A DNA stretch of 8,971 nt from Rhizobiales bacterium UBA3584 (GTDB taxonomy: Bacteria > Pseudomonadota > Alphaproteobacteria > Rhizobiales > Devosiaceae), in contig DFMV01000071.1 in assembly GCA_002375765.1 (NCBI GenBank), forward strand, positions 1 to 8,971. The letters are read 5' to 3'. Shown in pieces: positions 1 to 7,573 of the stretch. Below the pieces are notes generated by a model, which worked only from the letters and a program-made list of their open reading frames with translations, did not search any database and had not been told where the DNA came from. Position 1 is the first letter of the stretch; each line of letters opens with the position of its first letter. The position numbers were made by a program, and so were the translations under genes.

Positions 1-144
1 GCGGGTCAATTCTCGGTGAAAATCCCGGGTCCCTTCCCAGCAGAAATCAACAGCCAGGAGTGCCAGGGGAAAAGATTAGCGTTGCCGGAACGTATGCGTG
101 GAGGCTCATGAGGGACGGGGATCTGGGGTTCCCGCCAAAAACCG
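1..144. other. window-edge region, unassigned
   Basis: No gene can be assigned with confidence. One plus-strand frame is open from position 3 to a TAA at 150-152, giving about 49 residues ending in FPPKTDE, and it overlaps the start of the next ORF at 145 by 8 bases. That is compatible with the C-terminal end of an upstream gene translationally coupled to the next one, but the peptide matches no family I know. A second frame is open from 1 to a TGA at 109-111. The sequence could also be the border of an old mobile element; nothing here settles that. Confidence 0.25.
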
Positions 145-396
145 ATGAATAATTCAGCTCCACCAACCCGCCTAATCATTGTTGTGGCTTTCGAAGATGA
201 TGGTGAAGGAGGCTTGCGACCTGCTTTCGATCCGCGGGAATTTCAGAGCGAAAGCCGCGCCACCAACGAGGCGCGTTTGCTGGCTGCGAGTTATCCCGCC
301 GTCATCGCGTGGTCGCGAGAAGCCAGGCCGGACATCGGCGAATATGGCCCGCCCACAATACTGTTTCAGCATGGCGACGTGCCGGATATGGAGTGA
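145..396 (+). CDS. hypothetical protein, 83 aa
   Basis: I do not recognise a domain. The 83-residue product is acidic and soluble-looking, starting MNNSAPPTRLIIVVAFEDDG, with a beta-strand-like stretch (about residues 9-15), a Glu/Asp cluster at 16-21, a probable helix around 38-48 and a second hydrophobic strand (about 49-55). It has no signal peptide or membrane segment. The composition and amphipathic pattern look like a real small protein rather than an antisense shadow. There is no clear Shine-Dalgarno before the ATG; the upstream open frame ends eight bases inside this gene, so translational coupling could explain initiation. The ORF for a 30-residue membrane peptide follows 14 bases later. 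The function is unknown. Confidence 0.5.
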   Translation: MNNSAPPTRLIIVVAFEDDGEGGLRPAFDPREFQSESRATNEARLLAASYPAVIAWSREARPDIGEYGPPTILFQHGDVPDME

Positions 397-410
397 AAAA
401 GGCGAACCGA

Positions 411-503
411 ATGACCAAGGATCCACTGAAACTAATGCTCTGGATTGCGGCCATTGCTATCCTTGTCACGGTCGCAATGTCGGGGGCTGTCTGGCTTTCA
501 TAG
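411..503 (+). CDS. small single-span membrane peptide, 30 aa
   Basis: This short ORF encodes MTKDPLKLMLWIAAIAILVT followed by about ten more residues. Residues 8-29 form one hydrophobic segment preceded by a Lys at position 7 and a short charged N-terminus, which is the layout of a single-pass inner-membrane peptide. It starts 14 bases after the stop of the 83-residue gene, and the purine-rich AAAAAGGCG about 6 bases upstream could serve as a weak ribosome binding site. A longer reading in the same frame (from 309) would overlap the preceding gene and is less likely. No family is recognised and the function is unknown. The main alternative is a chance hydrophobic ORF. Confidence 0.4.
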   Translation: MTKDPLKLMLWIAAIAILVTVAMSGAVWLS

Positions 504-587
504 GAATCGACGACCGGGGGCGCAAGCGGAATGGCTGGCGGGCCAGTGGTTGCTGACGCGCGAAATTGCATGCAAGACATTGGGTCT

Positions 588-1025
588 ATGGTACAACGAA
601 CAATATTTCCCCTTGCCGCAATCCTAATATGTCTTTCAGCGCCAGTTATTGCCCGAGAAATCCATTGGGAGAAGTGCCGGCCTGGCCAGCCCAATACGCC
701 TGACAAGACCTGTGTCGTCGATGGCGATACAATCTGGATCGAGGGCGTCAACGTCCGCATGGAAGGCTACGACACGCCCGAGCCCCAAACCAACCTTTGC
801 GGTGGCGAGCGCGAAAAGGCGCTTGCCGAACAGGCGTCCGACCGGCTGGTGGAGCTGATGAATACGCGCTCGTGGACGCTAGAGCTTTCAGGCTCGACTG
901 GCGGTTTTGGTCGCGAGATCGGTACGATCTACATTGATGGCCGCGACGTGGGAGAGATCCTTGTCGAAGAGCGCTTGGCACGGTGGTGGCCCGATGGTGA
1001 CGAGTGGTGGTGCGAGTTGCGTTGA
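588..1025 (+). CDS. secreted thermonuclease (SNase-like) family protein
   Basis: The product belongs to the staphylococcal-nuclease (OB-fold, SNase/TNase) family, which hydrolyses DNA or RNA phosphodiesters with Ca2+. Starting at ATG 588 gives 145 residues with a classical signal peptide: MVQRTIF, a hydrophobic core, and a likely cleavage after PVIA (residue 22). ATG 570 or 531 would only add residues before the signal. The motif VVDGDT (Asp45, Asp47), then VRMEGYDTPE (Arg57, Asp62, Glu65) and FGREIG (Arg109) reproduces the Asp21/Asp40/Arg35/Glu43/Arg87 catalytic set of S. aureus nuclease, so the enzyme is probably active. The C-terminus is Trp-rich (ARWWPDGDEWW). It is probably exported to the periplasm or outside. 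The ribosome binding site is weak. The substrate and role (DNA scavenging or turnover) are inferred only from the family. Confidence 0.85.
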   Translation: MVQRTIFPLAAILICLSAPVIAREIHWEKCRPGQPNTPDKTCVVDGDTIWIEGVNVRMEGYDTPEPQTNLCGGEREKALAEQASDRLVELMNTRSWTLELSGSTGGFGREIGTIYIDGRDVGEILVEERLARWWPDGDEWWCELR

Positions 1026-1186
1026 CCCCTGCCTGAACGTTTCTGATATTCGCCGTTTCTCGCAAACACTGAGCACGCAGTTGATGCTCAATCGCTACGC
1101 CCAATCCAAACTGAATGGCAGTGTAGAGTCCGACAGCGGACTGCCCGGATTTGGCGAGGACCTGGGAAACCTGCCGTTGGGCAATT

Positions 1187-1216
1187 GACCCCGTTCCGAT
1201 CTTATGGAACGGTGTC
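1187..1216. repeat. imperfect palindrome, 11-bp arms
   Basis: GACCCCGTTCC (1187-1197) and GGAACGGTGTC (1206-1216) are inverted repeats with one mismatch, separated by the 8-base loop GATCTTAT. TTGACC, a possible -35 hexamer, overlaps the left arm (1185-1190), and an MFS remnant begins about 20-35 bases downstream. This is the usual place for a TetR/MarR operator of an efflux gene, but there is no U-run for a terminator and no regulator gene nearby. It could equally be a fragment of a mobile-element end. What is seen is only the symmetry. Confidence 0.4.
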
Positions 1217-1232
1217 GGGCCTCGCTGAATGA

Positions 1233-1349
1233 CGCGCCCCTCTCCGACCTCTTCTTCTCGTCGTCGCCACGGCTCAGATGATGCCGGAGCTTGACGATTC
1301 CATTGCCAACATCGCCTTGCCAACGCTGCAGAATGAACTGGGATTCTTT
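1233..1349 (+). pseudogene. remnant of DHA2-type MFS transporter (TM1 only)
   Basis: The frame after the TGA at 1230-1232 reads, from 1251, LLLVVATAQMM and then, from 1290, LDDSIANIALPTLQNELG. Members of the EmrB/QacA (14-TM, DHA2) drug:H+ antiporter group have at transmembrane helix 1 a pattern close to 'ATAQ-M--LD-TIVNIALP-LQ-DLGF', so this is a recognisable first helix. After about 1349 the frame stays open but the expected next helices are missing, and the HPP/CBS gene begins on the other strand. There is no good start codon or ribosome binding site upstream. I read this as the leftover 5' end of a deleted efflux gene. It is not expected to be functional. Confidence 0.5.
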
Positions 1350-1459
1350 GGTTCCGACCTGCGGCACCATATCGACCGTAACCCATTTTCACAGCGAACG
1401 AATATGAAGTCAGCTGTAAAAGGCTGGCTCTTCAGGCCGGGGCCGACGACAAGCTGGCG

Positions 1460-2608
1460 TCACCTATTGATTGTGGCTTCTGCTTGGGGGGGCGCTGCCG
1501 CCTCTCCGAAACCAGGCCTAAACAGACCAGACAGCAGGTCCGCTTGCGAAACCATCCCCACCACGCGATTGCTGGCATCGACGATCGGAATTTGGTGCAG
1601 ACCTTGGTCCACCATTGGGGCAACCAGCTTTGACACCAGCGTCTCAGGCAAAGCGGACTGGACATTGCGGCTCATGAGAGCTTGCGCGCGCAGTTTGGGA
1701 GCTCCAACCTGCCATTTTCTGACCTGCCCGCGTTGATCAACCAGATGGGCAGCAAAAAAGTCGGTTCTGGAAATGATGCCGACAAGTTTGCCGTGCGCGT
1801 CCACAACCGGTATGGCCCGCAGCTCCAACCGCTTCATCAAGCTCCATATCGCGCGCACAGGCGTCGTCGGCAAAACCGTTGCTGCCAGCGGTGACATGAT
1901 CGAGACGCATGCGAGTTGTCCCGCACTTCGCTGAAACGCGCGGATCTGCGCCTGTTCGAGAAGTTGCTCGAGCACCTCGGGGGCAACATTGACGATCTCG
2001 TCATATTGCCGGAGCACGTCCTTCACATCGGTCGGCTGTACATCGAGCAAACCTGCGCGCGCGCTGGCGTCGGCGCCTTTCTCAGCCACGGCTGGATAGA
2101 TCCGTCCGGTCAGGCGGTTGAAAGCCATGGCTGCGATCACCAGCACGAGCGAATTGACCGCGACGGGCCAGAATACAAAGCCATAACCGAGTTCGAGCAC
2201 CGCCGGCCCACCCAGAACGGCCGTCAGGGCCACCGCCCCACTCGGAGGATGGAGGCTCTGGGTGGCCAGCATCGCACCGATTGCAAGGCTCAGCGCCAAT
2301 GCCGCGGCAAGAATTGGGTCGCCGACAAGTCCGGCAACGGTCACACCGATCGCTGCTGCAATGCAATTTCCTGCCAATATCGACCAGGGCTGAGCCAAGG
2401 GGCTTGAGGGCGCAGCAAACAAGAGCACTGCCGAGGCACCCATGGGGGCGATCAGCATGGGCGCAAGGCTCTCTTCTCCCATCGACACCCGTGTGATCAG
2501 ACCCGTAATCAAAATCCCGACGAGCGCGCCCAACGCGGCGCGCGAGGCTTCAGCAAGGCTGACCCGCACAAGGCGCGGGCGAAGGGATTCAACAAGGGGA
2601 AATGACAC
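1460..2608 (-). CDS. HPP family membrane protein with tandem CBS domains
   Basis: The 382-residue protein has an N-terminal HPP membrane domain (about residues 15-170) with several hydrophobic helices and the diagnostic LHPPSGAVALTAVL at 119-132. A soluble C-terminal half follows, carrying two CBS repeats (about 234-290, with AIPVVDAHGKLVGIISRTD, and about 308-362, with IPIVDASNRVVGMVSQADLL). HPP proteins are integral membrane proteins; some cyanobacterial and plant members have been linked to nitrite transport. CBS pairs usually bind adenine nucleotides, so an adenylate-gated transporter or channel is a reasonable inference. The start is a GTG at 2606-2608, with CAGGA about 11 bases upstream; no Met codon lies nearby. 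A linker of about 60 residues (175-233) joins the halves. It is transcribed divergently from the HVA1/DUF488 pair. The transported substrate cannot be read from the sequence. Confidence 0.9.
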   Translation of the reverse strand: MSFPLVESLRPRLVRVSLAEASRAALGALVGILITGLITRVSMGEESLAPMLIAPMGASAVLLFAAPSSPLAQPWSILAGNCIAAAIGVTVAGLVGDPILAAALALSLAIGAMLATQSLHPPSGAVALTAVLGGPAVLELGYGFVFWPVAVNSLVLVIAAMAFNRLTGRIYPAVAEKGADASARAGLLDVQPTDVKDVLRQYDEIVNVAPEVLEQLLEQAQIRAFQRSAGQLACVSIMSPLAATVLPTTPVRAIWSLMKRLELRAIPVVDAHGKLVGIISRTDFFAAHLVDQRGQVRKWQVGAPKLRAQALMSRNVQSALPETLVSKLVAPMVDQGLHQIPIVDASNRVVGMVSQADLLSGLFRPGFGEAAAPPQAEATINR

Positions 2609-2729
2609 TGTAAGGCGGGTCCTGACGAATAGGGGGCGAACCTAGACGCCAGCGCCATCCTCCACAACGAAGCGAAACCCAAACTCTTCCCATAACTTGA
2701 AAAATTGCGCCTTTGTCGCGCCGATTCTT

Positions 2730-2754
2730 GGAACGGCTCGCACGCTCAAAAGTT
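2730..2754 (+). promoter_or_regulatory. candidate EcfG-type (general stress) promoter
   Basis: GGAAC at 2730-2734, a 16-base spacer, and AGTT at 2751-2754 resemble the alphaproteobacterial EcfG/PhyR-regulon promoter (GGAAC-N16/17-CGTT), with one mismatch in the -10 element. A transcript would start near 2760, a few bases before the Shine-Dalgarno GGAGGTGA (2765-2772) of the HVA1 gene at 2776. No good sigma-70 TATAAT-like box was seen at an appropriate distance. This is a pattern match by eye and short enough to arise by chance. Confidence 0.35.
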
Positions 2755-2775
2755 TGTTCGACACGGAGGTGAGCA

Positions 2776-2982
2776 ATGAGCAAATTTAAAGTTGGCGATC
2801 ATGTGAAATGGAATTCGGAAGCGGGATGGGTCAGTGGCACCATCACAAAGGTTCATGTAAAGGATTTCACTTATAAGGGCCACATGCGGCGTGCCTCACC
2901 GGACGAGCCTCAATACGAGATCTACAGCGACCGGACCGATCACGTGGCCGCGCACAAGGAAGGGGCGCTCAAGAAGGCATGA
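2776..2982 (+). CDS. HVA1 family / DUF2945 TUDOR-like protein
   Basis: The 68-residue protein starts MSKFKVGDHVKWNSEAGWVS, followed by GTITKVHVKDF, and ends in a Lys-rich tail. This is the small beta-barrel of the 'hypervirulence associated protein, TUDOR domain' family (DUF2945), whose members are about 65-75 residues, so it is complete. The family name comes from a fungal locus; its biochemical role is not established in bacteria, and nucleic-acid or peptide binding is only suggested by the fold. The start is well set by GGAGGTGA six bases upstream. The last bases ATGA overlap the start of the DUF488 gene, so the two are translationally coupled and probably work together. Confidence 0.88.
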   Translation: MSKFKVGDHVKWNSEAGWVSGTITKVHVKDFTYKGHMRRASPDEPQYEIYSDRTDHVAAHKEGALKKA

Positions 2983-3527
2983 GCAAACCCCGCCCCACCA
3001 TCTTCACTGTCGGCCATTCCAACCATAGTCTTGAGACATTCATCGCCATGATCGGCGCAGCGAGAGTTGACGCAGTCATTGACGTTCGCAGCTTTCCGCG
3101 TTCGAAAACCAATCCCCAGTTCAATATTGATACGTTCGCGCACGCGCTTTCACTTCATCAAATCGATTACGGCCACTGGCCCGATCTCGGCGGTCGGCGC
3201 AATCGGCAAGCCAACGTGTCCACCGACACCAATGGCCTTTGGAACAATCTCAGTTTTCACAACTACGCCGATTATGCTCTCACAACTCAGTTTCAGTCCG
3301 ATCTTGACCGTCTGATCGCGTTCGCATCCCACCGGTGTCCCGCTCTCATGTGCTCGGAAGCTGTGTGGTGGCGTTGCCATCGCCGAATTATCACCGACTA
3401 TCTCATCGCCCGCGATATTGAGGTGCTTCACATTATGGGTGAGGGCAAGATTTCTGCAGCGAAACTGTCGCCGGGTGCCACCGTGGGCGGCGACGATCTC
3501 GTCAGATACCCCAAACCAATATCTTAA
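2979..3527 (+). CDS. DUF488 domain-containing protein
   Basis: The 182-residue product matches the DUF488 family along its length: FTVGHSNHSLETFI near the N-terminus (9-22), DVRSFPRSK at 35-43, LGGRR at 70-74, and the conserved MCSEAVWWRCHRRIITDYL at 124-142. That last segment contains the family Cys-x-Glu and Cys-His-Arg residues (Cys125, Glu127, Cys133, His134, Arg135). The clustered Cys/His/Arg hints at a thiol- or metal-based active site, but the family's reaction is not established. The ATG overlaps the stop of the HVA1 gene (ATGA), implying re-initiation. The C-terminus is complete and its TAA lies in the palindrome TTAA, shared with the stop of the convergent UDG gene. Repair or stress functions are guesses from context. 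Confidence 0.9.
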   Translation: MSKPRPTIFTVGHSNHSLETFIAMIGAARVDAVIDVRSFPRSKTNPQFNIDTFAHALSLHQIDYGHWPDLGGRRNRQANVSTDTNGLWNNLSFHNYADYALTTQFQSDLDRLIAFASHRCPALMCSEAVWWRCHRRIITDYLIARDIEVLHIMGEGKISAAKLSPGATVGGDDLVRYPKPIS

Positions 3528-4102
3528 TCGGCGAGCGTGTCGGCCACGATCGTGCGCAGCGTTGGCAACAGATCGGACTGGAACCAGGGGTTTTTGCTCA
3601 TCCATGTCACAACCCGCCAGCTTGGATGCGGGAGCGCCCACACGGCACTTGCCCGATCGAACGCCTTCACCGTTTCGGTCATGGATCGTCTGTCTCGAGG
3701 CAGGTAGCCCCGTTGTGCATGGCTTCCCACCAGCAGTGTCAGACGTATGTCAGGCAAGCTTGCAAGCAGACGGTGATGCCAGGTGGGGGCACATCGCCCC
3801 ATTGGCGGGGCATCACCGCTGCCGCTTTTGCTAACGCCGGGATAGCAGAACCCCATCGGCATGATGGCGATCCGGGACGGATCGTAGAACAACTCCGGAG
3901 TAATATTCAGCCATGAACGCAACCGCTCGCCGCTGACGTCATTCCAGGGTATGCCGCTTTCATGCACCTTGCGGCCAGGCGCCTGCCCAATGATCAGCAG
4001 TCTGGCCGTGCGGTCCGCCTGGATCACCGGACGCGGCCCAAGCGGAAGTTCGTTCGAGCAAAGCTCGCAGGCGCGGATTTCTCTCAACAGGTCGTGCAGC
4101 AT
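3524..4102 (-). CDS. uracil-DNA glycosylase superfamily protein
   Basis: The 192-residue product (from ATG 4102) has the UDG-superfamily signatures: motif A as LLIIGQAPGRKVHESGIPWND and motif B as LPHPSWR near the C-terminus, with a final KNPWF segment typical of the alphaproteobacterial COG1573-like group. Such enzymes remove uracil or other deaminated bases from DNA, starting base excision repair. Four cysteines lie where family 4 enzymes bind a 4Fe-4S cluster: a CELC pair near residues 12-15, then one in GFCYPG (about 86) and one in RCAP (about 104). Motif A has Gln after the first Gly, where classic family 4 has Glu, so activity should not be assumed. An upstream in-frame TTG (4136-4138) would add 12 residues; ATG 4102 fits the family better. 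It follows metY by 39 bases on the same strand and converges on DUF488, overlapping it by 4 bases. Confidence 0.85.
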   Translation of the reverse strand: MLHDLLREIRACELCSNELPLGPRPVIQADRTARLLIIGQAPGRKVHESGIPWNDVSGERLRSWLNITPELFYDPSRIAIMPMGFCYPGVSKSGSGDAPPMGRCAPTWHHRLLASLPDIRLTLLVGSHAQRGYLPRDRRSMTETVKAFDRASAVWALPHPSWRVVTWMSKNPWFQSDLLPTLRTIVADTLAD

Positions 4103-4141
4103 GGGCCCACGGGCTTTAGGTGCCAGGACGCCCGGCAATCG

Positions 4142-5413
4142 CTAGAGCCCCGCAAGCGCCTGATCGACGTCCGCGATGATGTCGTCGATATTTTCAATAC
4201 CCACCGAAATGCGCACGAGATCCTCGGACACACCTGCCAATTTCAGTTCATCGGCATCGAGCTGGCGATGCGTGGTTGTGGCCGGATGGCAGGCCAGTGA
4301 CTTGGCATCCCCGATATTGACGAGCCGATAGATCATTTGGAGCGCATCAATGAATTTCCCGCCGGCGTCGCGACCGCCAACGACCCCGAAGCTGACGATC
4401 CCCGAGGCCTTGCCGCCGGCGATCTTGTCGCAGATGGGTTTGTATTTGCTCGTTTCGAGCGCTGCATAGTTCACCCAGGTTACCTTTGGATGGGACGTGA
4501 GGTGCTCTGCGAGCTTGAGTGCATTTTGGCAATGGCGTTCCATGCGCAGACCCAAGGTCTCCAGACCCATCATAATGAGGAACGCGTTGTGCGGGGACAG
4601 CGCGGCGCCGGTATTGCGCAGCGGCGCCACCCGGCAGCGACCGATATAAGCGGCAGCACCAAGCGCCTCTGTATAGACGACCCCATGGTAGGACGGATCG
4701 GGCTCGTTGAGGATCTTGAAGCGATCCTTGTGCGCCGCCCAATCGAACTTACCCGAATCCACGATCACGCCGCCGATGGCGTTGCCATGACCACCGATAT
4801 ATTTTGTCAGCGAGTGGACGACGATATCGGCGCCGAACTCGAACGGGCGGCAAAGGAACGGCGTGGCCACTGTGTTGTCGACGATCAAAGGCACGCCGTG
4901 ACGATGGGCGATTTCAGCGAGCTTTTCGATGTCCACGACATTGCCAGCCGGATTGCCGATCGATTCGCAAAAGACTGCTTTGGTGCTCTCATCGATCAAC
5001 GCATCGAACGCGTCGAGATCGTCACCTGGAGCCATACGCACTTCGATGCCCTGACGCGGCAAGGCGTGCATGAACAGATTGTAGGTGCCGCCATAAAGCT
5101 GGCTCACCGAAACAATGTTATCGCCCGCCCCGGCGATGGTCTGGATGGCATAGGTGATGGCTGCCATGCCCGAGGCGACCGCAAGAGCACCGACGCCTCC
5201 TTCCAGAGCCGCCATGCGCTGCTCGAGCACCGCAGAGGTTGGGTTCATGATGCGCGTATAGATGTTGCCTTCAACCTTGAGGTCGAAAAGGTCGGCACCA
5301 TGCTGGGTATCGTCAAATGTATAGGAAGTCGTCTGATAGATCGGGACAGTCGCCGCTTTGGTTGTTGGCTCTGGCGTATAGCCGTGGTGAAGGGCAAGAG
5401 TTTCGAGTTTCAT
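4142..5413 (-). CDS. metY: O-acetylhomoserine sulfhydrylase (aminocarboxypropyltransferase)
   Basis: This cytosolic PLP enzyme of the Cys/Met metabolism family makes homocysteine from O-acetylhomoserine and sulfide (or methionine from methanethiol), the direct-sulfhydrylation route to methionine. The 423-residue length is normal for MetY. Landmarks are the N-terminal [20 protein letters not shown], the cofactor-phosphate region SGMAAI (81-86) and Tyr52/Arg54 in [12 protein letters not shown], Tyr107, Asp179 in [10 protein letters not shown], the Schiff-base Lys204 in [11 protein letters not shown], and the substrate-binding segment [13 protein letters not shown] (372-384). The ATG has GGAG eight bases upstream. 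It lies 67 bases after gdhA on the same strand; that gap shows no clear terminator and no SAM-riboswitch consensus I recognise, so co-transcription with gdhA is possible. The related MetZ is the main alternative, but its usual length is nearer 400. Confidence 0.93.
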   Translation of the reverse strand: MKLETLALHHGYTPEPTTKAATVPIYQTTSYTFDDTQHGADLFDLKVEGNIYTRIMNPTSAVLEQRMAALEGGVGALAVASGMAAITYAIQTIAGAGDNIVSVSQLYGGTYNLFMHALPRQGIEVRMAPGDDLDAFDALIDESTKAVFCESIGNPAGNVVDIEKLAEIAHRHGVPLIVDNTVATPFLCRPFEFGADIVVHSLTKYIGGHGNAIGGVIVDSGKFDWAAHKDRFKILNEPDPSYHGVVYTEALGAAAYIGRCRVAPLRNTGAALSPHNAFLIMMGLETLGLRMERHCQNALKLAEHLTSHPKVTWVNYAALETSKYKPICDKIAGGKASGIVSFGVVGGRDAGGKFIDALQMIYRLVNIGDAKSLACHPATTTHRQLDADELKLAGVSEDLVRISVGIENIDDIIADVDQALAGL

Positions 5414-5480
5414 TAAATTTTCTCCGTATCAGACCTCGCCATGATAGGCTGAGCCACTCCAGGACACCACCGGTTGGCGA

Positions 5481-6848
<1,368 letters not shown>

Positions 6849-6858
6849 TTAAAGCTGA

Positions 6859-6889
6859 GGCGCAAGGGCAAGGGGGTTGCCCTTGCGCC
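6859..6889 (-). terminator. perfect 13-bp hairpin upstream of gdhA
   Basis: GGCGCAAGGGCAA (6859-6871) and TTGCCCTTGCGCC (6877-6889) pair perfectly around a 5-base loop. The hairpin lies after the stop of the Rnk/GreA-like gene (6940) and 29 bases before the gdhA start, in minus-strand order. A terminator or attenuator is the natural reading. However, the minus-strand sequence after the stem (TCAGCTTTAAAC) has only a poor U-run, so it may instead stabilise the 3' end or work as a leader structure of gdhA. Confidence 0.55.
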
Positions 6890-6939
6890 CAATCGCCATC
6901 GTGCTGGTCATGGGGCGAACTGCACGAGGGCAATGGAAA

Positions 6940-7452
6940 TTAAGCGGCAGATGGACCGGGATCGTCTCGCGTCTGTCGTTCTGAGCGGCCGGCCAGAGGC
7001 TGCTGTCTATCGCCACGGCTTGCAACCAGATGCAGATCGGCCGGCTTTTTGCGTGCCTTGCTTTCGGCCTCCGGCTGGTGGAGCACATGATGGATCTCGA
7101 GCGCGACGGCGCGCCCGCCAAAATCGATCTCGATCCTGTCCCCTGCCGCCTGCCCCAAGAGCCCGATCCCCCGGAGGCTGGCCACGGATTGATGGTCCTG
7201 GCCAGGGACGTAATGCTCGAGGGTTACCAGTCGGCGCTCTTGCGGCCATTGCTCATCCACCGTGAAGGCGAGGCGAGACCCGATGGTTGCGACGTCGCCG
7301 GGCAAGTCATCGGCAAAGACAATTTTGGCGCGCTCCAATTTCTTGCGGATGGCAGCGATGAGCAGCTCGTCGCCACCCAAATGGTCGGCGAGCATCGTTT
7401 CTAAGATTGCGAAGTCGCGCGGGGTAAGTCTTGGACGTTTCAAAGCGCACAT
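6940..7452 (-). CDS. Rnk/GreA-GreB family transcription elongation regulator
   Basis: The 170-residue product is a nucleoside-diphosphate-kinase-regulator (Rnk)-like member of the GreA/GreB family. PRLTPRDFAILETML near residue 7 and a short helical pair to about 47 (DELLIAAIRKKLERAKIV) match the Rnk N-terminus. GDVATIGSRLAFTV (52-65) through SVASLRGIGLLGQAAGDRIEI (89-109) and VALEIHHVLHQP (116-127) form the FKBP-like GreA/B C-domain, which binds RNA polymerase near its secondary channel. A Lys/Arg-rich, low-complexity tail (130-170) is extra. The start at ATG 7452 is supported by GGTGG seven bases upstream. An ATG at 7572, one base after the rnk stop, is in frame but would add 40 residues without family similarity, across a hairpin. 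It is adjacent to and probably paralogous with rnk. Confidence 0.8.
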   Translation of the reverse strand: MCALKRPRLTPRDFAILETMLADHLGGDELLIAAIRKKLERAKIVFADDLPGDVATIGSRLAFTVDEQWPQERRLVTLEHYVPGQDHQSVASLRGIGLLGQAAGDRIEIDFGGRAVALEIHHVLHQPEAESKARKKPADLHLVASRGDRQQPLAGRSERQTRDDPGPSAA

Positions 7453-7494
7453 GAGAGTTCCACCTTGGTGAAAAAGCCGGTTCAAAACATGTGA

Positions 7495-7519
7495 CCAGAC
7501 CGGCCTCACGCCGATCTGG
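7495..7519 (-). terminator. hairpin between rnk and the second Rnk-like gene
   Basis: In minus-strand RNA, CCAGAUCGGC and GCCGGUCUGG form a 10-bp stem (one G-U pair) with a 5-base loop. UCACAUGUUUU follows, giving a U-run about seven bases after the stem. It is placed 54 bases after the rnk stop and 42 bases before the next start, so it may be a weak terminator for rnk or an attenuator before the second gene. The distance to the U-run is longer than in a classic intrinsic terminator. Confidence 0.45.
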
Positions 7520-7573
7520 CCTCGCGATCCAAACTTGAGCACCGCGGGCGTTCCGATGTTAAAGGCTCTCATG

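Larger units (their letters stand above)
1026..1459. other. gene-poor, decayed intergenic region
   Basis: No intact gene is supported between the nuclease stop and the stop of the HPP/CBS gene. The ORFs here, on both strands, run across the ends of neighbouring genes and show no family signature, apart from a short MFS-transporter remnant near 1251-1349. An imperfect inverted repeat lies at 1187-1216. I see no clear terminator for either flanking gene. The content suggests remains of deleted genes. Confidence 0.5.

Noticed and set aside
748..1392. Minus-strand ORF of 214 codons across the nuclease 3' end and the following gap
   Set aside because: It is antisense to the conserved SNase motifs, rich in Arg/Ser/Gln and has no recognisable domain; the part over 1026-1200 also matches nothing I know.
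4337..5416. Long plus-strand ORF (359 codons) covering nearly all of metY
   Set aside because: It lies antisense to a clear MetY gene with all catalytic motifs; the translation shows no family signature. Long antisense frames are common in GC-rich coding DNA.
5414..5480. Possible SAM riboswitch before metY
   Set aside because: Such elements are frequent upstream of alphaproteobacterial methionine genes, but the 67-base gap shows neither the SAM-II pseudoknot sequence nor the SAM/SAH consensus I would expect, only a weak TCGCC/GGCGA pairing.
7453..7572. Extended start (ATG 7572) for the second Rnk-like gene
   Set aside because: It would add 40 residues without family similarity over a hairpin, while ATG 7452 has a good ribosome binding site and starts where similarity begins. 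Coupling to the rnk stop is possible but less likely.
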